Assembly: GCF_910592395.1 (NCBI RefSeq)
Contig: NC_088310.1
Coordinates: 13,151,501 to 13,215,500 of the forward strand
Reading direction: 5' to 3'
DNA: 64,000 nt
From: Lineus longissimus
Lineage: Eukaryota > Nemertea > Pilidiophora > Heteronemertea > Lineidae
Positions 24,891 to 35,473 of the stretch are shown piece after piece. Each line of letters begins with the position of its first letter. The first letter of the stretch is position 1. The translations under genes and the position numbers were made by a program. A model generated the notes under the pieces. That model was not told where the DNA came from, ran no database searches, and was given only the letters and a program-made list of their open reading frames with translations.

Positions 24891-25672
24891 ACAGTCCTAC
24901 CAGAAAGTAAATGTCCAAAGTTTTCTTAATATCACAGAGATAGAATAAGATAATTGATTGCGGTTTTCAGCACATAATGGTATATCTAGTTGGTCATATA
25001 TCTATTGTATTTGGACCCAGCTAATCCTGTTTCTTCATTATGTAACAGGCAATTTTTAAATGTCCAAAAAGTAACTTTCTTATATTGTTTTATTTTCGGT
25101 GTTTTTTTACAATGATGCAACAAAGGTATTTTTGCTTTCATTACAGGACAATTACTGCTAAATTCTTTCATTTTGAAGATTAGTTTTAGCTCGCTACAGG
25201 TGTTTTTTTCAGACAGCTGGTGACCTTTGCGAACACCCCACATAGTTAGCAATGGAGTCAGTCAGGGTCTTATGGCCAACTCAGCTCATACATGAAGGAT
25301 TAGGGGTCTTTATCAAAGGATATGGAGGAGAATAGAAAAATAACATAACAATCCTAAGCAAAAATGTGCATTTTTATGACTATCGATCACATTCTATGGA
25401 ATTGCAAGTGCCAACAAATGATGATCATAATGCACAGTTCATGGGCTCATGTGGATTTTTTAAAAGGCACATGAAATCAAGAAAGTGATGTTTGGACCTT
25501 TTTTGAAATGCTTGTTACATAATGAAGGGATAGAATTAGGTGCATCCAAATACAACATATATTATGAACAACTAAATATACCATACTCAGCTAAAAACAG
25601 CAATCAAATAACTTATTTTATCTCTGTGATATTTTTAAAAAACGGTGGACATTTACTTTCCGTTAGGACTGT
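24891..25672. mobile_element. Non-autonomous element with inverted arms of about 190 bp
   Basis: The left arm 24891-25083 (ACAGTCCTACCAGAAAGTAA, then TATCACAGAGATAGAATAAG and TTCATTATGTAACAGGCA) returns as its reverse complement at 25478-25672 with roughly 80% identity by eye. The loop of about 395 bp has no gene. It is a typical long-TIR MITE or foldback. No target-site duplication was identified. Confidence 0.7.
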
Positions 25673-25950
25673 ACATGTACATGTACATAATGACAGCCAA
25701 AACCCGGTGATCGGTGTGTGCGCGTTACTGGCTTAATTACTGAGCACAGGTTTTAGGAAGGGCAATTCAATGTCCCTTTGTCAATGTCTGCTATTGAATT
25801 ATAGTGATGTGTTGTGCAATTAAGATAAGGAAATAAACAGGTAGGAGAACTACATGGATCTAGAGTGTTGTAGCCTCCTTTTTGATGTGATCTGTATAGT
25901 TATTTACAAAATATCCATTGAACATCCTCTCTGAACTTAAATGTAGTAAG

Positions 25951-26770
25951 TGGGTGATTTCAAAGTCAGTTTTTAGATTTAGTTTAAAACTAAATGAAAC
26001 ACTAAAACCCTTGATTAAGCAAGCATTGGAATGAAGTGGGTTTTTTTTTCATCCTATTTCAAAGTCGGTGTTTGTTGGTGTTAGCATTATGTCCGGTTTT
26101 AGTGTCAAAAACTAACACCGGGACTAAAACTAAAACTCTCTACAACACCAGAACTGAAATCAGTTCTGGTGTTAGTTTTGACACTCAGATTTAGCATTAT
26201 CCTATTTCAAATTAGGTTTTAGCTTCACACTGAAACCAACTGGAACACCAAGGTCTGATCTTAATCCCAGCTCGGTGTTATATTTGGTTGATTTTTAGTG
26301 CATTTTGTATTACCAATAAAACTAACACCTTAGGCATTAACACCGAGTGGATTTCAAAGTTGGTGTTGGTGTTAAGAAAACAAATCATGTTGTTCGTACC
26401 ATTTCAAGAAGTAGTTGCTGGTATTTTGAACGCTGATGGGAATGAAGATGGACGTGAAAGAAGATGACCAAATTTATATAGATCGGAAGCGGTTACAATA
26501 GGGAAACAACAGTAATAACGACAACAACATACATGTTTGGTTTTTCCAAGGTTTTATCTCTTTCCATCTTGGTGTTAGTTTTACCTGCAGAATAAAACTT
26601 ATTCTTAGTTTCAGCCCAGGTTTTAGGTGTTTAGATAAAACCAGGTGTTGGTGTTAAACTAAAACCTCGAATTGGTCTTATCCAGATATAGGTTTTTAGG
26701 GGTAGAAATTAAGAATAAAACTGACACTAACACCCAACACTAAAACCCAAACCAACTTTGAAATCATCCA
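25951..26770. repeat. Repeat built on ATTTCAAAGTYGGTGTT motifs with inverted ends
   Basis: Starts TGGGTGATTTCAAAGTCAG and ends in the reverse complement (CTTTGAAATCATCCA). Inside, TTTCAAAGTYGGTGTT and ACTAAAACCTAACACC motifs recur on both strands about every 80-150 bp. It looks like a non-coding foldback repeat. Similar GGTGTTAAATT...ACACCAAT sequence occurs at 24745-24830. Confidence 0.55.
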
Positions 26771-26930
26771 TTGTAGAAATTGAAAGAAAGATTGAGAAAA
26801 ATCAGGACAACCTCTGTTTCATGTGACCTTTCATATATCCTGGTCAGAGGCTCGGTGGGCTTTGCTTGCAAAAGCTCTCACACCCACTGATCAACAGTCC
26901 ATGGAAAATTTGTAAGAAAGAAAACCAAGA

Positions 26931-27361
26931 TTATAGCGTCGTGGAACCTTTGTTTTGTAATTCTGATTTTGCGTTACGAAATCGCTGCTGGATAAACGTA
27001 AGAACAGTTATGATGTTCAAGCACAAAATTAGGAAAAAAAGTGCGGTGAACATGCATGTTGAGTAAAAAACGCGCATCATTGGACTGATCCAGTCTGAAA
27101 ACAGCGTAGGGTCAAACCCACAGTTGTTCTTCACCACGATAGCGTCGTTGTTGAAAGACCGTATTCTGAACGATATCGTCAATCCTAGCGAAAATAGAAT
27201 GATAAGGCCGAACGTTATTTTACAACGTTTCTTTGTACACCACTTGCTGCCTTCCGGGGAAAATGCACAGTTATAAACCGATCCGAAGTCATGGCAACGA
27301 TTGTCAAATTCGAAAATCCAAGGTACACTCCGTTATAGCTATCAAAGAGCACATAAAAGAA
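26931..27361 (-). pseudogene. Rhodopsin-family GPCR fragment (TM3-TM5)
   Basis: On the minus strand 27361 to about 27262 reads a TM3-like segment ending NLTIVAMTSDRF, where DRF stands in for DRY, followed by ITVHFPRKA. A shift of one base leads to WCTKKRCKITFGLIILFSLG (TM4-like), an extracellular loop with Cys (NNCGFD), and a hydrophobic TM5-like stretch (FFLILCLNIITVLTFI) followed by a basic loop. A stop precedes TM3 and another follows the basic loop. It is a frameshifted partial receptor copy; the ligand class cannot be assigned. Confidence 0.5.
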
Positions 27362-27364
27362 TCA

Positions 27365-29350
27365 TTTTCCGGTATTAGATGCGGGTAGAAATTGATAATG
27401 CACTGACGTTATGCTAACTTTCAATAGTTTCACAACTTTGATAGTACTTGGACCCCATTCCTCTCCCAGAAAGTTCTGTACATTTGCACTGAATTGTTGA
27501 CTTCTATATTTACATTCCCTCTTGATGTACAAGAAAGTAAAGAGACTGCAACCCTCTCCTCCACCCGAACCCATTGTACTCGTGGAATTATATTAAAAAT
27601 GTTAAGAGGAAGTCGTTTTCTGAATGATCAAAACTGTTTTTATAAGTGTTTGATTTTACATTTGTTTAATGAATACTTTTGAAAGGATGCAATTAATTTT
27701 GACCAAGGATATTTATGATACATGTAGCTCTATGAATGGGAGGGTTCCAATAAAACTTGGCTGTGAAAGTATGACATAGTTTAGATAGGTATGACTCTGT
27801 AGATATTGAGATTTTTGTTGCTGAAATAATCAATAAAATTTATATCGTTTTGTTAGCGACCTCTATCATCTTTGATGTATGTTGCCGAGCACAGATATCT
27901 CTGATTCTCTGGCAAAGAGCTAATTCTATCACTTGAAATCTACCCAGGTTTTAGTGAAGCAAACGAGAACCTTGTAGGTGGCATAACGCTTTTGGTTTAC
28001 CCCATACCGCTCTGTTCCTGACGAAAGACTAACGAACGCTATTGAAGGAGAATGAACACCAAAGCATGCAAGGTCAAAATAGTATACTGAAACAAAAGAA
28101 ATCCTGATGATAAGATTCATTCTGGTTAGAGATCGTCGACCGGAATCTTACAACATTTCCGGAATTTCGAGCTGGGTACTACACTACGCAACATGCACAT
28201 TGTTGCCAAGTGTTCCCTAGCCGAAAAATGAGGAAAATTACGACAACATTTGACAATTGACGTAATAAGGCGACCACTCAGTCAACAACAACCATTATAG
28301 GCCTGATTTTATATAGTTGAAACTCTTAAACATAGAAACATTCACAGATACAAGTACATGTACAACATTTTGAGGTTAGCATTTTTCACTAAGCTTCATC
28401 AGACATAATAAGAAAATGGCATTGATTAACATTCTTACTGTTTATCTCTATATGCATCAAAATTAAATGAAACAAAAAGAGTTACGGCAAATAGGACAAC
28501 CCTGGTGGAGAACATGATTTCAATCCATAAAAATATTACAATGAAAGACGTGTATCATGTCAGGTGGGTTGTATATTCTTCAGAATGTATGTCAATGGCT
28601 GATGGAGAAGAACATTAGAATGTAGTTTTTAAACAGGAATACTACATCAGTAAACAACTTATACACTGCGTAAACGGTATGTACACTGTCCTTGATTTCC
28701 ATAAGTCCCTTGCCATACATTCCATTCATTACTGCATCAACATAGCGCTAACTGTGATGAGAATCGTGATGAGACCAAGATACGTTCCACCCTTACTGCC
28801 AAGGTTTGACAGTCTGCCATTGTCACGGATGCACACACTGGGCATGGTGCAAGCTTCTTTGTGGCGACCGTTTGTACTGCACTTCTTACATCAACATGGT
28901 TTGTGTGACGTTATTGATGTATTGCAGCCTTGCGGGGCGCAGATGTACCCAGTTTCATGCTCATCTTCGACCGCCTGAAAGAGAGCGGAAAAGCAAGAAA
29001 CATATTGCGATAGGTTGACAGTTCAAGAATTTTCAAAATGGATTATAATTTCTGTCAAAGTTACTGGGCAGTAAGGCCGACTATGAAAAGGAAATTGACT
29101 CCGTTGTGATTCCACTGGTCGTTCAAACAAAATGTTGATCGTAATTAAAATAGTATGAGATAGTACATTACATGATTGTATGTGATAGACTATCGTCATA
29201 ATCTGGCGCGAATTGAGTTTGCTATCCGCTCAGCTAACTAATATTTTGCTCGGTTAGATAGTGATTCCTTACCACGCATTTATCGCCATGGTTGTTGCAT
29301 GCTGTTTTGACAATTGTTGAGCCGTTACGACTGCTCCCAACATGGTCGGG
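27365..29350. other. No confident gene
   Basis: On the minus strand near 28978-28895 a Cys-containing open segment is bounded by CTTTCAG and GTAAGA but contains a TGA just before the donor. It is too weak to call. Nothing else is recognised. Confidence 0.3.
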
Positions 29351-29354
29351 AAAC

Positions 29355-29645
29355 CTAAAGCTGGCAGCACACCTGACTCCAATTCCGGCGTCCAGGGGAG
29401 TTCGACTAAACGCCGCTCGCCGCCACTCGACTTTACTCGCCGCTGAACCTGGCTTCTTCAGGCGTTCACTGGCGTTCACCAGAGTCTAAAATCAAGCCAG
29501 TTTGATATCTGGCGTTGAGTGGAGTTCGCCGGCATCCAGCGGCGTCAAGTCGTAGCACACCTGGGAGTTTTCTAGCGTTCAGACACTAACGGCCAAAAAA
29601 ATCCACTGGACACCGAAGTTGGAGTCAGGTATGTTGCGAGCTTAA
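29355..29645. repeat. MITE-like element with 28-bp TIRs
   Basis: The left end CTAAAGCTGGCAGCACACC (continuing TGACTCCAA) matches the reverse complement of the right end (TTGGAGTCAGGTATGTTGCG, then AGCTTAAG). The interior is GC-rich with repeated GGCGTTCACT and GGCGTTGAG motifs. It is non-coding. Confidence 0.6.
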
Positions 29646-30346
29646 GGATGTGGGAAACATCACATAACATAATGGACAATCCAGTAAATCAGTGTATTTT
29701 TCTATTCTTACTATTTTTTTCTGGTAGGTTTGTGAAAAATACCTTTCCATTTATTTCTGGTAGATTGTTATGCAAGTATCAACATATTCCCTTTCCATTA
29801 TCGTTCCCTGCCTCTTGCTCCTTTGGCATATGCATCCTTTCTCCTGACGCACGAGAGTTATAGTTGTACAGTGCCTGACCAGGAAGCGCATAACTGCACA
29901 CTCAATATAGGAGAGGATGTGTACACTCCCCAGGTCTCGTTCGATGGTGGTAGTTGGTAAAAGTTTTGCATCATTGGATTGCATCACCTGCATTCAATAA
30001 TCTTGCCTCCAGCCATATGAATTGCAGTGGGCCTTATCGAATTGACGGAACGGACTTGACTACAGCTAGGGTGGCCCAGAATTATATTCCCTTGCACAAC
30101 GATTGTGTATCCATGTTTGAGGGAAAATAGTTCTGGGCCACCCTGTAGAACGGTTTATGCCCTTTAGAAGTGGGATCGATTACCGTCTGGGCCGCGGGAG
30201 TGTTTAACCTGGTGTTATGACTGTGGTAGGTGGTGAGGCTGACCTTAAGGCATTCATCGCAGAGTGGAACCGAAGAATCCAGCCTTAAATAAATCGCCAT
30301 GTCCAATTGGGTTATGACTTACAAATGGGAGATCGAAATCCAGAAA

Positions 30347-30775
30347 TTAGATGCCTGAGGATGAGACGAGGAGAAACACTTTTGAGAGAAAGACCACACT
30401 CGTCGAAAATACGCCTTTATCATCAAACAATATAGCATGCTGGGGGTGATACAGGGGGTAATAGATAAAGTCTACGAGAGCACAAAGGAGAGTTGATGAT
30501 TGACCTTGAGTAGAGATCAGCTTTGAGCGAGATGTGCAACCGAGTCTAAAACGAGTGTGTTGGGTATCTATCTTTCGTAAGCCGTGACCAGCTCCAAAAA
30601 AACCACGTTGTTTGAAGCATGGTCTTTTATATTGTGTCTTGAAATAACATAATGTAGGCGACTGCATTATGTTGGCTGGTAAATCGTTCTGAAGGGAACA
30701 AGCAGAGGGGATCAATGAGTCTCTTGCCCGATCTGTCAAACAGAAAGGCGGACGGAGAGCTAAAGGTCGTCGCAA
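30347..30775 (-). pseudogene. LINE (non-LTR retrotransposon) 3'-end relic
   Basis: The 142-residue frame contains RARDSLIPSAC...LQNDLPANI...SPTLCYFKTQ, the pattern of the C-terminal region of CR1/Jockey-like reverse transcriptase proteins (R-x-SFIP...WN-x-LP...FK). It continues with THTRFRLGCTS-like RFRLGC, also typical of LINE tails. The tryptophan of the WN motif is lost. No RT palm is present, so it is a short 5'-truncated insertion. Confidence 0.55.
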
Positions 30776-30779
30776 GTTT

Positions 30780-32858
30780 ACATTTGCAGCAGCCCGACCA
30801 CATTATTGTTTAAATTTGTTAGAGAAATTACTGGGGGTAACCCATTTTATAAAGCCTTATAGAATAAGGTAGATTTTAGAAAGCGCACGGTCACTGATTG
30901 TCGGCCATCCAGTTCCATGTTATGTATGTACGTATCTCTCCCAGGACACAATACTTCACAGGTGCCCACTGCTTGATGAGGTAGTAGATTGTAAACTTTG
31001 TACCGATCGGCCTAGGTTAGGTAATATGTGGGTAGGAGAAACTGTATGTGAACCCCTGGGAAACTAGCCACTGCAAGATTCTCGAGAATAGTGAAAGAAA
31101 CACATTGAAACGGCTAGCTTACCTGTTTAAATGTTTCACAACCCGCACGAAGGTCAACGACAGCTGTTTTATCGACAACAATTTTTGAAATTCTTGACGA
31201 TTTTTTTTATTTGTGTGTGCCGTGTCGCAGTAATGAATTCGCACAGGACTCGATTACCTCTCAGTGACTTGTAATCGCGTATTTCGTTGTTCGTAAACAC
31301 TGCGACTCCTGTACGGTATACTATGATATAGTCTCTATCGATTTTTTAAGAACAGCGTCGATTTAAATAAACTCGAAAATAAACGATTTTTCAATCGATT
31401 ATTACGACGAGTAATTGGTTGATAACACGTTAAAAAGATTTTAATACAGGGTTTTCAAAAAGATATTGCATGGCGAAATGGGAATAAACCATTGCATCAC
31501 TGAGAATTGGAAATCTTTCTCACTGTGATTTATGGGAAAACTCAGGATTTAGTAGACCAGGTGAATGAACCAATGCATCACTGAGAATGGGAAATCTTTC
31601 TCACTTTGATTTAAGGAACAAGAGGCCCAAAGGCCTGGCGCTCAGCTGAAATGGATAGGTGAAGGCAAGGGCCAAGTGTGTGTTGGTACCCTGTTATTAT
31701 GAGTCAACGTGAAGCTGTAACGTCTAGCACGCAGAAGTGCTGGTGCGAAAGACCTTCTTGTTATGTCGGTGCATGCTAAAGTACTGACTTGACGTCACCC
31801 TGCTATTATGACCTAACGTCATTTCCATTGCCGTTGCAGTAATGGGGTGTGTGATGACGTCAAGGAGTTGTGTGGTGACGTCAAAGAGTGCAGTCCTGGT
31901 CTTCATGCAGCGTAGGTGGAACTAATAACATGCACATGGACACAAGGTACATAATTATTACGGTGTATTTTGCGAGGTGGGGCCTGGTGCTTTACAATGG
32001 TCAAATGAACCGACTGTTGTCTGGACGTTGATGAAGTGGATGCAGCCAAATGTTTGGGATGGTCTTTTTTGTATGTGAAGAAAAGAAGATAAAGAGTTGG
32101 TTAACAAAATGAACTTTATTGGTGCGGCAGATATTCGATGCCTTTCGACAGATATTTGAAGCCTTTCGGCAGATATTTGATGCCTTGCGGCATATATTTG
32201 ATAACGCTCTCCGGGAATGGAAAGCAGTAAAACGAGTAAGCACACCTTACTCTGATGTGGGAACAGCAAGTGCTTTACTGGACTTGAAATTTGCCAACGA
32301 CTCCTCTTGCAATTACCAACAACAGCTAATCTGTAAAAAAAGAGAAGAGAAATTAACGCTGACTGAATAAAAAAGGGTGACATAGACTGGGAAATGTACA
32401 CCACCGGATACAGTCTGTGCTTGATCAGGCATTTGTCAGATGATGTCCTGAACAAGGCATCTATGGAGGCAAATGCAGAAAGAGACTTAACCTTCGAAGG
32501 GCAACTTATTACTCAGTGAAAAGTCAGTCCTGTGGGCTGTTTTCCAATTCAAAATAAAAGTGTAACCTCTTTAAATTAGTCTCACAGAGTGAACCATAAC
32601 ACTCAACAGCCAACCGTGCCCACAAGATGTGAGCCGAGAGCTGGGCTTAAAGATGAGCGAGTGGTGTGCTACATTTTGAAAATTGTCTGTCGTCTACGAC
32701 ATGTGACAGAACAGGATCTAGTGGACTTAATGATGAGGTACTATCAAATAGGGTGTCCATCAAATGAATCATGAGGGCCTGTTGAGTTATACTCTACTCA
32801 GCCTATATAGGGCCAGGCTATCGTTTTTGTCTTTTGTACAGCCTACAGCACAGCCATG
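30780..32858. other. Gene-free flank of the PolB element
   Basis: Contains an 80-bp direct repeat (CATTGCATCACTGAGAAT at 31490 and 31570) and several TGACGTCA-like motifs at 31790-31890. An AATAAAG signal on - lies near 32115. No gene is recognised. Confidence 0.4.
32128..32205. repeat. 21-bp minisatellite
   Basis: About four copies of a 21-bp unit of the form AGATATTTGATGCCTTTCGGC. Because the period is a multiple of three, both strands stay open and give spurious repetitive peptides. Confidence 0.7.
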
Positions 32859-32990
32859 AGTAGTATGGTTCGTCAATAAGGACCAGCATTGAGGCGGTTC
32901 TTCTGAGGCGGTTCCTGCCTCTTACATCACGCGTTCCTCTGACGTCACAAGCATCAGTGGCCAGCATGACGTCACAAGCCAGCATGATGT
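32859..32990. repeat. Left TIR of the PolB element
   Basis: Matches 39757-39878 in reverse orientation over about 120 bp. It contains two TGACGTCA palindromes (cAMP-response-element consensus) about 27 bp apart. Confidence 0.85.
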
Positions 32991-33425
32991 TAAAGAGGCA
33001 ATTGTTATTAACGAGCATAATACCAGATACCGAGGTGAATGTTTGAGACTTGGTATCTTGTTCTTGGGTGTCTATCCTTGGGGAAGGGTGGGATCCTGGA
33101 TGGTTATGTTTTGGGTCCGGTATTAGATGAGTGTGATACAATCACGCCCCGGAATCACGCTCATCTAAGGTAATTGTCTAGGCATGTGGGTCAGAGCGGA
33201 CACTGGACATTAGCGTAGGACAATATTATGCTTAATAGAAATGCAGGTCCAGGTAGACCTTGTCACAATGCATCCGATTCTGATGTGCAGCGAGTGATTG
33301 GTGGTCATTACATAAGAGCAATGGCTCCCATAGTATTGGTAAGTGTGGGACAAACCAATATACATCATTTGCATACATTTTACCCGCATCAATGACAATG
33401 GAGGCTAATGTTTCTCTGGAATAAT

Positions 33426-33569
33426 TTATTCACTGATAATGATGTCCTTGATGGGTGTGTTCACTGTCTCAGATAATGATGTCAGCATCCTTTTAACAAA
33501 GACGGTTTTGCCAGACATTGTTGGCCCTGCCACGAGACAAGTGAATGGATGTCGAATTCGGGGGTCCAT
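33426..33569 (-). pseudogene. P-loop ATPase remnant in the PolB element
   Basis: A 47-residue minus-strand frame from ATG 33569 reads HPFTCLVAGPTMSGKTVFVK, a Walker A motif with the PFT-x2-VAGP lead-in typical of FtsK/HerA-like packaging ATPases of Polintons and related viruses. It stops at 33426, and no Walker B is seen downstream, so the gene is truncated or decayed. Found by reading the strand; it is too short for length-based gene finding. Confidence 0.55.
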
Positions 33570-33847
33570 CCTGATGAGTGAAGCATATGGTGGGGAACTG
33601 TCTATTTATTACCGTTGTCTGTTTTCTACATATACGCTTTTCAGCAGTCTTGTTTCGTATCAACACACAGCCAAAGAGCATAGAAATAACATGCAACGCT
33701 ATAACAACCATGCAGTAAAAATGAGTGAAGAATTATATATATATATAATGGTTTACACTTTAATGTATGTACAATAAAAGGTTACATAGTAATAACGGAT
33801 AAATCAAACTCTTGATCATGTTGGCTACATGCACCACTGCTAAATAT

Positions 33848-34138
33848 CTAGACTTTGTCAGAGGTGGCGGTGGCGTTGTCGACTTGTAGACTCTCCACGG
33901 CAGCTTCATCCATCAACGAGGCAATCTCTTCCTTGAGTAGGTAGGGAGCCATTGCTATGTCTTTGATTCTTTGTAGCATGGCCCCTTTTCTGCATAAGCT
34001 CCACAATAGCTTCGAGGAGAGAACGACTTGCTTGTTCTCCGTCTTCTTATGGAAACTGCTGGTAAACTTCTCCAATGAGACAGTTTCTATAGCGTGGTCC
34101 AGGTACATCATCTCAATGGTTCCGGCATCTTCTTCCAT
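33848..34138 (-). CDS. Hypothetical protein of the PolB element (96 aa)
   Basis: Starts MEEDAGTIEMMYLDH, acidic and helical, with no recognised domain. It follows the 220-aa frame by 16 bp on the same strand, as in a compact viral-type gene row. Confidence 0.4.
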   Translation of the reverse strand: MEEDAGTIEMMYLDHAIETVSLEKFTSSFHKKTENKQVVLSSKLLWSLCRKGAMLQRIKDIAMAPYLLKEEIASLMDEAAVESLQVDNATATSDKV

Positions 34139-34153
34139 ACAAGTGTGCTGGTT

Positions 34154-34816
34154 TTAGCTCGGATGGCCAACTGTACAACCATTACATGACTTAAGGGTTC
34201 TGATTCCTTCTCCAACCAAATCCGCATACACCTGCACTGTTTCATCATAAACTGAACTTGACGAAGTGGCTATGGTGGAAGCGCTGGAATATTTTTCTTT
34301 TCGGTCTAGCTTCTCCAGTAGATCTGGAATGCTTTCCAGAAGATAGACAAATTCGACTGTCTTCAAGTTCAATGTCCACTTCATCCCAGCCTGGAAGGTC
34401 TTTGAAAACTCGACGTAAAGGCCTGAACCTTCAAAACTTTTCAGAGTCACCCCCACTTCACCTGGTAAAGTCAGCTGAAGGTGGGTTTGGTCTTGAAGCG
34501 CTGTAGTCAGCTGCATTAGTTCAGCCTGTAAGGCAATAAGTTGCCGCCCATACAGTCTGAACTTGCCCTTGCCCTTCTCGACTGTGACATAAATGGGGTT
34601 GTGCTTGAGGAACATACTGTTGTAACAACCATATGTTGTTGCAGGAAGTTCAGGTTTCTTGAAGTCTATTTCACTTGAAGACTCTGAGACTTTGTTGACT
34701 CTACGTTTCTTGGTCTCTGGGTTCTCTAGGCTGCTTGGTCTCTTCGCCCTATTTTTCTTTCCATCACTCATCTTAGTTGTCATCTCTTGTTTTAGGCTGA
34801 GGGCTGCTTGTGTCAT
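34154..34816 (-). CDS. Hypothetical protein of the PolB element (220 aa)
   Basis: The N-terminal 50 residues are basic with KKNRAKRP and KKRRVNK, nuclear-localisation-like. The rest is predicted alpha/beta (YVTVEKGKGKFRLYGRQ; GVTLKSFEGSGLYVEF). It could be a nucleic-acid-binding protein; a PC4-like fold crossed my mind but is not supported. It is intact, unlike the polymerase. Confidence 0.5.
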   Translation of the reverse strand: MTQAALSLKQEMTTKMSDGKKNRAKRPSSLENPETKKRRVNKVSESSSEIDFKKPELPATTYGCYNSMFLKHNPIYVTVEKGKGKFRLYGRQLIALQAELMQLTTALQDQTHLQLTLPGEVGVTLKSFEGSGLYVEFSKTFQAGMKWTLNLKTVEFVYLLESIPDLLEKLDRKEKYSSASTIATSSSSVYDETVQVYADLVGEGIRTLKSCNGCTVGHPS

Positions 34817-34980
34817 TGTAGGTGAATATTAACTGACTTGTTTACTTGTGGAGCACCGGTGCTTGAGTGGATAACTTGTCTTGGGATGCTGCCCTCATAT
34901 ACACTGACCCCTTCTCTGATTGGTTGATTTCAGTGCCGACGTAAAAGAACCCAATCAAATTGCATGATAACCTTTAATAT

Positions 34981-35372
34981 TTACATTTTTTGTCCATGAT
35001 TGGTGTTTCTTTGTGGCATTAGAGTATTTTCCTCAGACTTCTTCATGTTCCTGTCTAATTGCGTTTTGGTCTGTTTTCTATTATTTTCTGCTGGTACTGC
35101 TGGTACAATTATTGTGTAAATTGGGAAATATATCCTTTTTTCCGGTTGTGTAATGTTACTGACCACACTCTGCATTAGCGTTGTCAACTCTGATAATAGC
35201 TCGCCAACATCTTTGGTGTCTGGCTAGAAGTTGTGTTCTTTGGTCTACGTTTTAGCCGTGGCAGAGGTCTCTTGAATTGTTGAGTGACTGCACTCTTCTT
35301 GGTGCTGCTGTCTGTACTGTGCACCGAGCTTACTTTTGTACCATTCATGCCTTGCGATTGCTTTGAAGTCAT
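34981..35372 (-). pseudogene. Basic small protein of the PolB element, frameshifted
   Basis: Two minus-strand frames (35372-35184 and 35187-34981) overlap by four bases. The second frame reads upstream through PDTKDVGELLSELTTLM, so one gene with a single frame break near 35215 is likely. The N-terminal half is Ser/Thr/Lys/Arg-rich. Function unknown. Confidence 0.4.
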
Positions 35373-35473
35373 TTTATAGTATGATATTATCTAAACTTTA
35401 CGGCCGCTTTTATATATCTTCAGTAGAAAAAAGGACAACCACTTCTCTCAGCTACTTGATAACTTGTCAATCA

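Noticed and set aside
28895-28978. Minus-strand Cys-rich exon with good splice borders
   Set aside because: In-frame TGA before the donor and no partner exon.
32001-32370. Repetitive peptides on both strands (QIFDAFRQIF and NICRKASNICRKAS patterns)
   Set aside because: Artefact of the 21-bp minisatellite, whose period keeps all frames open.
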